Shown here: one piece after another, positions 58,901 through 64,000 of the stretch
How the letters are laid out: every line of letters starts with the position of its first letter
How positions within the stretch are numbered: position 1 is the stretch's first letter
Assembly (NCBI GenBank): GCA_002118135.1
Contig: BDIU01000416.1
Location: 142,881-206,880 of the forward strand
Source: Trebouxia sp. TZW2008
Lineage: Eukaryota; Chlorophyta; Trebouxiophyceae; Trebouxiales; Trebouxiaceae
Direction of reading: 5' to 3'
Length of the DNA stretch: 64,000 nt
Translations under genes and position numbers: made by a program
The notes under the pieces: generated by a model
Told to the model about the DNA's origin: nothing
The model's input: only the letters and a program-made list of their open reading frames with translations
Databases searched by the model: none

Positions 58901-59698
58901 GTATCATGTTCGCATGGCACTCCTTACCTGGATTCTGAGCTTGTCCCTAGCACAGTTGGGTTGTTTCGCTGGCGCTTGCTGTTGCATTGCGCTCAAAGCC
59001 AGAACACTGAGAGCTGCTGCCAGTGTTGCACCCCATTGTAAAATCACCTTGCATTCACCAAGACAAGCTCAGCCTTGATGTTCAATGAAGAAGAAGACTT
59101 GTAGTGCCGTAGGCAGTCAACAAGGCTGGTTGCATGTGTCACGCAGTAACATTGACTATGTGTCCATCAGGTTCAGGCAATCTACGACATGGTGAGGTGA
59201 TGTAGGTAGGATGTAGACTGAAGCCTCAATTGGTTGCATGCATACATGCATGCATGCATCCAGGAGCAGCTCAAAAACAGCAGAGGCAACTTTCCAAGAA
59301 AGGAAGGCTTGATGACTATCAAGCCAATGTTAATTGCGTATGTGGCGGCACCAGGGCTTGCAGTGTTGCATCAAATTGACTCCTTTGCATTTCACTGGCT
59401 GGCTGCATGGCAATATGAATGCATGCATGTGTGCATGCATGTATGGGATGTATGCCATTTAAGATCCTGGCATCACCTGAGTGCTAACAATGCCTTGCAT
59501 GATTGGTATGTTTCTGCCTTGGTCTATGCTTGAGCTGTTTAGCTGAAGCTTTTGCCATACAGCTTTGAAATGGCCGCCCGTGTCATCTCGGTACCATCTG
59601 GTCGGTCTGACGAACGTGATCAACCAGAAAAGAACCTCTGAGGCGCTGAGTACAACCCACGCCAGGAGGCGCGCGCCGAGCAGACAAGTTTGGCGCAT
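46973..59698 (-). CDS. FRO/FRE-type ferric-chelate reductase (heme/FAD/NAD(P) membrane oxidoreductase)
   Basis: Exons (minus): 59698-59561, 59047-58928, 58199-58040, 57723-57669, 57097-56972, 56436-56359, 56012-55886, 55447-55357, 54370-54243, 53983-53816, 52888-52763, 52200-52034, 51623-51537, 51405-51222, one or two near 51.0-50.5 kb, 49457-49375, 48602-48458, 48082-47992, 47654-47595 and 47112-46973. Phases agree except at the unresolved 51.2-49.5 kb section. Features in order: membrane helices; KYHR followed 13 residues on by AFHG; a second pair, VFHIIGF then FIHYQS, also 13 apart, matching bis-heme ligands; the FAD loop FHWHPVS; FAGGIG-ITPMLGMLRH and VYLIWSSR for NAD(P)H; an acidic insert (SSSEWEEDE); two more helices; SRPDIKAVLSN and GPQSMHSNVKQIC near the end; and HHSLSW at the C-terminus. 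About 800 residues. It should reduce extracellular Fe(III)/Cu(II) at the plasma or vacuolar membrane. An in-frame Met at 59824 is an alternative start. Exon copies are numerous. Confidence 0.85.
48240..48420 (-). repeat. Decayed copy of the SRPDIKAVLSN exon
   Basis: A copy (ATSSRPDTKAVLSNL) starts near 48313, about 230 bp upstream of the true exon 48082-47992, and lacks the C-terminal part and donor. Confidence 0.7.
48458..49020 (-). repeat. Four copies of the ferric reductase exon starting QWQEKQRL
   Basis: The complete exon is 48602-48458. Copies start near 48733, 48875 and 49005 (for example QWQEKHRHRLSSTRGS and QWQELLHRHRLGCTRGS), each after a CATAG, TGCAG or similar acceptor, about 130-140 bp apart. 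Copies have stops or frame changes. Confidence 0.8.
49688..49865 (+). mobile_element. Pogo-like MITE copy 3, best preserved
   Basis: A 178 bp element with left end TACAGTAAACTCTTGATATA and right end ATCGAGAGATTACTGTA. The reverse complement of the right end (TACAGTAATCTCTCGAT) pairs with the left end. Outer TA dinucleotides fit the TA target duplication of Tc1/mariner/pogo elements. It has no coding capacity and sits between exons of the ferric reductase gene. Confidence 0.8.
50150..50235 (+). repeat. AGCACA/AGCGCA hexamer repeat
   Basis: A tract of GAGCAC/AAGCGC-like hexamers, similar in base makeup to the minisatellite at 28940-29292. It lies in an intron of the ferric reductase gene. Confidence 0.8.
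50460..50850 (-). repeat. Three copies of a C-terminal membrane-helix exon of the ferric reductase
   Basis: Segments near 50620-50495, 50755-50655 and 50835-50775 read TLVSYSFG(R/K)LHWAAAHV followed by (T/I)SMLAA and SAGVA(V/A)YG. The first copy runs on to TDDVPGW. Acceptors TTGCAG and GTGCAG are kept in two copies. Confidence 0.75.
50882..50942. repeat. 12 bp inverted/direct repeat triplet (GGACAAGAATGC)
   Basis: GGACAAGAATGC at 50882, its reverse complement near 50910, and GGACAAGAATGC again near 50931. Either outer copy can pair with the centre one to form a perfect stem. Confidence 0.75.
51096..51152 (+). mobile_element. Possible 3' tail of a non-LTR retroelement
   Basis: TTGACCCCCCTATTGGGTAC then CAAGGACAGTAAAATTGATT and (GATT)n. 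A related stretch at 48400-48440 (TTGGGTTCCAAAGGCAGTAA with an ATTGACTGACTG end, plus strand) suggests a family. Tetranucleotide tails are common at 3' ends of some non-LTR elements; the class is inferred only. Confidence 0.35.
52030..52600 (-). repeat. Five copies of the NAD(P)-binding exon start ITPMLGMLRHMA
   Basis: The complete exon is 52200-52034. Copies start near 52303, 52394, 52486 and 52580, about 91-103 bp apart, encoding ITPMLGMLRHMAH, VTPMLGMPSYMA, IMPMLNLLRYMA and a more diverged form. Similarity to the true exon falls with distance from it. Confidence 0.85.
52763..53015 (-). repeat. Two copies of the ferric reductase exon GLIGKLAKGELPLIKASG
   Basis: The true exon 52888-52763 continues to FAGGIG. 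The copy starting near 53020 reads GLVGNLSEGDFPLIRASG then PFGCPQGP and ends in a stop. Confidence 0.8.
53440..53985 (-). repeat. Three copies of the FAD-binding exon of the ferric reductase
   Basis: Donor sides lie near 53815, 53657 and 53441. The second copy reads WHPVSIGSTHMD then VVVHFKAYGAWIK with a GTACAG donor; the third reads DPRDPSSSGDVIVHFKAYGA then a stop, with a GTAAGG donor. The first is the complete exon (FHWHPVS to GAWTK). Confidence 0.85.
54130..54545 (-). repeat. Copies of the FVLYLLDVSFRVAQ exon
   Basis: The true exon is 54370-54243. An upstream copy (from about 54518) repeats FVLYLL then has a frame change (the other frame reads SFRLAQSLHCVPASS). A short downstream copy (RWSH region) is at about 54145-54165. 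Confidence 0.75.
54720..55447 (-). repeat. Five copies of the donor end of the heme-helix exon (SMWAYTLPG)
   Basis: The true exon is 55447-55357 (VFHIIGF to WAYTLPG). Copies of its last ~35 bases plus the following intron have donor positions near 55199, 55019, 54873 and 54752. Each repeats (S)(M/V)WAYTLP and intron sequence such as AACCCGTGGTTGATC. All lack the heme-ligand helix. Confidence 0.85.
55720..56012 (-). repeat. Second copy of the YVRRRWYQ exon end
   Basis: A copy of the donor end (CAGCTGGTACCAAGTAAACG near 55735) lies about 150 bp downstream of the true donor at 55885. Only some 40 bases are shared. Confidence 0.6.
56080..56436 (-). repeat. Three copies of the AFHGLLYHAYW heme exon
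   Basis: The true exon is 56436-56359. Copies near 56245-56190 (LLYHAH then stop) and 56140-56085 (HGLLYHAY then stop) keep the donor side only. Confidence 0.75.
57195..57265 (+). repeat. 14 bp tandem repeat containing GTAAGTGCTGAC
   Basis: About five units of AGTAAGTGCTGACT(A/C). On the plus strand each unit contains a donor consensus and a branch-point-like CTGAC, though the host gene is on the minus strand. Confidence 0.9.
57770..57832. repeat. (GGCA)n microsatellite
   Basis: About 15 imperfect GGCA/GGTA/GCCA tetramers in an intron of the ferric reductase gene. It produces proline/leucine/cysteine-rich shadow frames. Confidence 0.95.
58040..58390 (-). repeat. Two copies of the ARRLLARPVPPLGLWQWV exon
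   Basis: The true exon 58199-58040 continues through a membrane helix to FLR|GTGCGA. The copy from about 58380 is nearly identical for 70 bases and then diverges, with no matching donor. They are about 180 bp apart. Confidence 0.85.
59234..59450. repeat. TGCA-rich microsatellites
   Basis: Clusters of TGCATGCA/TACATGCA at 59238-59262 and 59418-59447, in the first intron of the ferric reductase gene. Confidence 0.85.
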
Positions 59699-59824
59699 CC
59701 TGAACACGTCGAACGGTCGTTGCCCTTGCTTCTGAGCTACGCTCCGCTTGCTGGGGGACGCTGACCACCGTGATGAGGTTTGCCAACGGCGTGTTTTGTC
59801 GACATCGCAACATCTGCGCTGCAT

Positions 59825-61037
59825 GCGTGCGCAGCTGTCAGTGTTGCTTTAAAAGCGCGTTAGGTCTGCAGCGTGTGAGGCACGCGCCATAGCAATTGCA
59901 ACTTCCGGAGTGGTTGACCATTGCTGCGTTGTAATTGGGTGATTCGCGAACAGCAGCACTTCATGTAAGTCGCCGTGAATCGCTGATTGCACAGGGACAT
60001 GTCCTTTGCTCGCGGGTCTCAACCGTAACGAAGCGGAATCAAGTGCTGAATCCACCTGCTGGGCGCCCGCGCCTGCATGTCCCCTTAGCCAGTGCAGTGT
60101 TAGGATTGGCTTCAGAGAGCTGAATTCTTCAAGTCGGTGCACCGATCTCTCTTGGCAGCTGTCCGCGCCATCGAAACTTTTAGCAGGCAGCCCAGTTGAT
60201 CATCCTTCCAAGTCAGTTCTGCTTGTGCTCTTAGATTCAAATGCGGTATCATGCTATGGCAACAATTGCATGCTTTGACACTGTCAGTTCGACTATGCTG
60301 TATTCAGCTTAAGCATGACCTCTGGCTCATTTGCACTCTTGGCAGTATTGCTTCCTTGCCAGTCCTTCAGGAGTCTATTTGACAATCTGAGGTCAAGGAA
60401 ATTCAAAATGAATGCTGAGCTGCGTCTTTTTAGACATGCCTCTGTGGCAGAGGGGCGCAACTTATTCAGCCTGCGGGTGGTGAATGCTTGTACAGAGAAG
60501 TGTGGCTGCTGCAGACCTGACCTGAACCCCCATCTAGGTGGTGGCTGCAAGCATGGAGGCCATATGCCTATCAAGGACATGGGTATCCCCAACAGCATGC
60601 TTCATGGGGGTTTATTAGATGGGGAGGTTGCTGCAGGCAAGTGTTACATATTGCCGGACGTCTTTTGCCAACCAGGCCTGCCTTTTGCTCAGCCCGCTCA
60701 CGTTCAACTGCTCTTGCTCAGGTGCCGACTTCAGCAGGCTCCGGTGCCATCTGCAGCAGGCTCGCAGATCTGAGCCTGAAGTGCTCGTCAACAAAGGTTG
60801 CACCATCTTCGGTCAGCACAGGCACAGCAAGCATCTCTAGCAGCAGGTGGACACAACACAGGGTTTTCTGCCAAGTATAGGTATGCAGCTAGTAGTGCGG
60901 TCATACGCAGAGACTGCCTACACCAATAGTTCAGGGCCTGCTGTATTGTTGGTGTGCAATACAACAGCAACCTTGTTTCTTCCTGGCATAGGCAGTCTTG
61001 TAGCATGTGTGCACATTGTCTGTGGCTGAATGCAGGA
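59825..61037. other. Upstream region between divergent genes, with a doubtful ORF
   Basis: This probably includes the ferric reductase promoter. A plus open frame at 60315-60773 (152 codons) has a Cys-rich patch (CGCCRPDLNPHLGGGCKHGG) and a CAG|GCAAGT (possible GC donor) after 60636. I see no domain and cannot link it to the downstream kinase-like gene. Confidence 0.4.
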
Positions 61038-63650
61038 ATGGCAGCTGATCCTCTGCTACACGTTGTAGTAAAGCTGCAGGGCACAGAGGAGCTGCTCTGC
61101 TACATGAAAGCCGCAACTCTGGCAGCTCAGGTTTTCAAGACCTGCAAAGTCAAAGCAAAGTGCCAAGAAGGCACATTGCAGGATGCCATCGGCATGGATC
61201 TAGCAGAGGATGGTACTGAGCTTTCAGCTGGTGGTTTACTTCTTCACTCCGGCTGGACCAACAGGTACAACTAGACTTGCTACATTGGATGAAACCATGG
61301 ACATATCACGCTTTATTTTCATGCTGACAGTGTTTGGACCCCAATAGAGGTTGCTGCTCTATCATCCTGTCCAAATGCATGATTGCATTCAGTGTCTGTA
61401 CATTTTTTGCAGCTGTCCCAGGGTCCACTGTAAGTTTTGGTGTAGCGTACTGAAGCATACTGGAGCTCCATCAGCAGGCTGTCTAAGCCTGCTTCAGACC
61501 CGGTCTGCATGCATGTGCTTGCAAATATTGTACCTAGTGCAGGCATCCAAGACGTGAAGCAAGTTGCATCATGAATGACATTCTCAGTGAAGTTCTTTCT
61601 TTCCACAGCGCTTTCTTTTGCAGACATGCATCTTCCAACAGAAGGTGATAACACACCTAATTGCGGCGCTTTTGCTTGCAGGTCAAGCTGAGACTCATAG
61701 CGATCTTGTGAAAAGACTGACTGCGAATGAGTTGCGAGTAGCTGAGCTGAGCATTCAGCAAAACCGCGCATCCCAGACAACCCAGGCAGCTCAAAAGCTT
61801 GGGGCAGTAAGATCTGCTGCAACCCTTGTGCATGCTCTTCTGCTAGCTTCTTTGATCAAACGTCTTGGCATGACAAAATGATTTTTTAAACACAGGTGTG
61901 GATACAGCGGGCTACCAAGCTCTTGCAGCTTCCCTGCATGGTGCCGATGATTGAAAGCTCACCCATCGTCGCACAGGCATACACAGCTGTCCTAGGCAAA
62001 TTCAGCCGAGCACCTTACAATATTCCTGCTCAGACTGGCAAGGTCTTTGCAAGTGAGTAGCCCTTTGCTCCTATGCCATTGCTTTGCAGCTGAGACCCCT
62101 TCCATACTGTTGTGATTCTGATAACGTTTAATCATGTACAATGCACATTTCAAGGTCGATGCCCAAGCAGCATGTTCTTCTCGTTGTATTGTTCATTACG
62201 CACTTCTCGACACAACCCTGCAGTCCTCGTCGCTACAGTGCTGGTCATGGCATTCAACATTGTAATGTGCAGAGAAGCGAAAGCAAGGAGCAGATCATGT
62301 TGCCGAAGCGTCTCAACCGACCGAGCTGAGTGGTGTTACTCTGGCTGATTTGATCCCTAAGTGCTCAGAGGTTGGATCCAAGGAAGAAGATGACATGCAA
62401 CCTGTCGTCATAGACCTCATCCAGGCAGTCATGCATGCGGTCAGGTGTGACTGCCGCCTTATAGACACTCACTCCTCAAGCAATCAGCTTGAAAACCCAG
62501 TCAGTCGGCCAGACTGCATACTTGTATCATCCGGTGACAGGGCAGAGTGGACGCAAATTGTCTCTGTATGGGAGCTCAAAATTGGCACTAGCAAAGTAGA
62601 GACAGAAACAATTGTATGGTCAGCAAGTGGAGCGCTGCCTCGCCGTGCTGGATTCCTACAGTGAGCGTACTGCTGTGGTGGCAGTCAATGTCACCATGAA
62701 TACCTTGGAAGTCATCACAGTAGAGCACCAATCTGACAATGATCTGAGGTTGAGCACAACTGGCCATTAAGCATCAGCACCAACTCACCAGGCTTTCAAC
62801 TACTGATCCAGCTGTTGTCGACGCCCAAGGCTCATCTGGGGTTTGCAACTCCTTTAGTGCCAACAATCAAGGAATTGAATGGGCACTGCCTTGAACTTCC
62901 ATACCTTATCAATCAAGGCTCTGCTCATCAAGGCCTTAGGAGCTGGGTGTTCCAGGTCAAGCTGAAGGCAAATGGGAATGCCATTCTGAAGCTGAGCAGA
63001 GCTTCTCGCGAGGTAAGTTTGCAACGCAGTGCACAATGTGTGCACTTGTGCTTGACCGGCCCCTGTGTATTTCCTTCTGCTTGTTCTGTGCCATGTTTAA
63101 AATTTGTTGATGACAGTGTGCATGCAGGTTTGCTGAAAGTGCATGCACTGCATATGTTTTGCTTGCGCAGGGCACTTTCTTGTCTCGACTAGAGGGTTTG
63201 GACCATGTCATCAAGCTGCTAGGCACAACACAGTGCTAGTATAATGGGACAGTATGGAATGCTATCTTGGTTGCACCTTTGGTCCAGAGGTTGAATCACA
63301 AGGATGGTGTGACTTTGTTTGGCCAGGTCTGTTGTGCATCAAATGCAAGGGTAGGGCTCTTGCACTTGCAGTTTATTGCAATCAGCTGTTTGCATTCATT
63401 CTGTTTGACAACATCCTAACATTGGCAAAGTGTTTGCTGCTAGGGCATCACCATCTACTTTGTTTGTTATACTAGCTTGATCAATTGTCAGATGCTAATT
63501 AAACAAACTGGATTCATTGTGGTGCAGGTCCTGTACGACATTGCCAGCGCCATTGGCAATGCAGCCAAGATGGGTATCGCACATAGAGACATCACACCTA
63601 ACAATTTTGGACACTGTAACGCCACGAGGCTTTACAATATCAATCAATCA
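61038..63650 (+). pseudogene. Kinase-like gene (FunK1/Crinkler-kinase-like), decayed
   Basis: Probable exons are 61038-61264 (MAADPLLHVVVKLQG), one starting near 61681 (coiled-coil-like RVAELSIQQNRASQ), 61896-62052, 62273-63012, 63171 to about 63322, and 63528 onward; several joins agree in phase. Kinase-family signs: RPDCILVSSG and VWELKIG, like the region preceding FunK1 kinases; LEGLDHVIKLLGTTQ; WNAILVAPL; and HRDITPNNFG, a catalytic-loop motif. Breaks: the frame changes by one base near 62615 and back near 62765, and TAG at 63237-63239 interrupts an otherwise continuous frame. Sequence after the HRD motif (DFG and C-lobe) is missing. These could be sequencing indels, but together with the adjacent retroelement they suggest a pseudogene. 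Family assignment is from memory of motifs. Confidence 0.55.
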
Positions 63651-63809
63651 TACTGAAGTATCTAGACTGCAGACTGTATACTTAGGCAATGAGATAATCA
63701 TCAACCAATCACTGCGTTGAGGTTGTCTTGTAGCCGACATCGAACTGAAGGTGTTATCTGAACACCACCCACTTTGGAGTATCGCTCTTGCGCTAATTCG
63801 TTACAGTGG

Positions 63810-64000
63810 TTTCGGAGCCTTGACGCTGCTTCTGGCTTTCATCAGATCTTGCTGCGGTCTGAGGACAGGCCAAAGACAGCATTCAGGACTCCTTTTGGTC
63901 ACTACCAGTTCAAGGTGCTGCCTTTTGGGCTGACCAATGCACCTGCCACATTTCAGGCTGTTATGAACAAGCTGTTTAATCCTGCACATTTCACTGCAAC
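63810..64000 (+). mobile_element. Ty3/gypsy reverse transcriptase fragment, runs off the window
   Basis: From about 63813 the plus strand encodes [13 protein letters not shown], then [13 protein letters not shown] and [18 protein letters not shown], the conserved RT block of Ty3/gypsy retrotransposons. No Met-initiated frame covers it. The upstream part of pol (protease, RT start) is not seen to the left, so the element is 5'-truncated here or its polyprotein is interrupted. Confidence 0.9.

Noticed and set aside
59459..59824. The 121-codon minus frame as a stand-alone gene
   Set aside because: Its first part joins in phase 0 at GCT|GTATGG to the next ferric reductase exon, so only its N-terminal portion is coding.
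63751..63933. 60-codon plus frame at the right edge
   Set aside because: It is an out-of-frame shadow of the Ty3/gypsy reverse transcriptase, which reads in another frame without a Met start.

Overview
This is a stretch of a eukaryotic nuclear genome, most likely a green alga (chlorophyte, possibly trebouxiophyte-like; the lineage is an inference). Genes are split into many short exons by GT-AG introns with strong TGCAG acceptors. Protein content fits an alga: a P5B-type ATPase, a FRO-type ferric reductase, a bZIP factor with an NxxAQxxFRxR basic region, an F-box/LRR protein and Ty3-type retroelement debris. TGTAA, the usual green-algal poly(A) signal, lies downstream of two genes. Exons were joined by hand using splice-site sequence and reading-phase agreement; no transcript evidence was available.

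Layout. (1) 653-10551, plus: a very large Ser/Gln/Ala-rich protein of unknown function (at least 1,962 residues, 5' end not resolved), eleven phase-consistent exons. (2) 13229-30117, minus: a P5B ATPase spread over 17 kb. (3) 31707-36261, minus: a secreted 663-residue protein with an alpha/beta-hydrolase-like N-terminal half and a glycosidase-like beta-propeller C-terminal half. (4) 37190-42336, plus: a 507-residue bZIP factor, divergent from gene 3. (5) 44564-46097, minus: a two-exon F-box/LRR protein. (6) 46973-59698, minus: a FRO/FRE-type ferric reductase with about 20 exons. (7) 61038-63650, plus: a decayed protein-kinase-like gene with frameshifts and an in-frame stop, followed at the right edge (63810-64000) by a Ty3/gypsy reverse transcriptase.

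The outstanding property is that the long genes are littered with extra tandem copies of their own exons. Copies are usually 90-190 bp apart, each carries one splice junction plus adjacent exon sequence, and they occur on both strands in four unrelated genes. The richest case is nine copies of the ATPase actuator-domain exon (24.1-25.7 kb), several with intact reading frame and splice donor. The most regular is six copies of the bZIP zipper exon at a 118-119 bp period. Most copies are decayed (stops, frameshifts, one lost splice site), but some remain phase-compatible and could be alternative exons. This suggests either an unusual local duplication process aimed at splice junctions or a splicing-diversity system built from it. 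Other repeats are a pogo-like MITE family (three copies), a dispersed ~130 bp repeat (three copies), a 15 bp minisatellite and several microsatellites.
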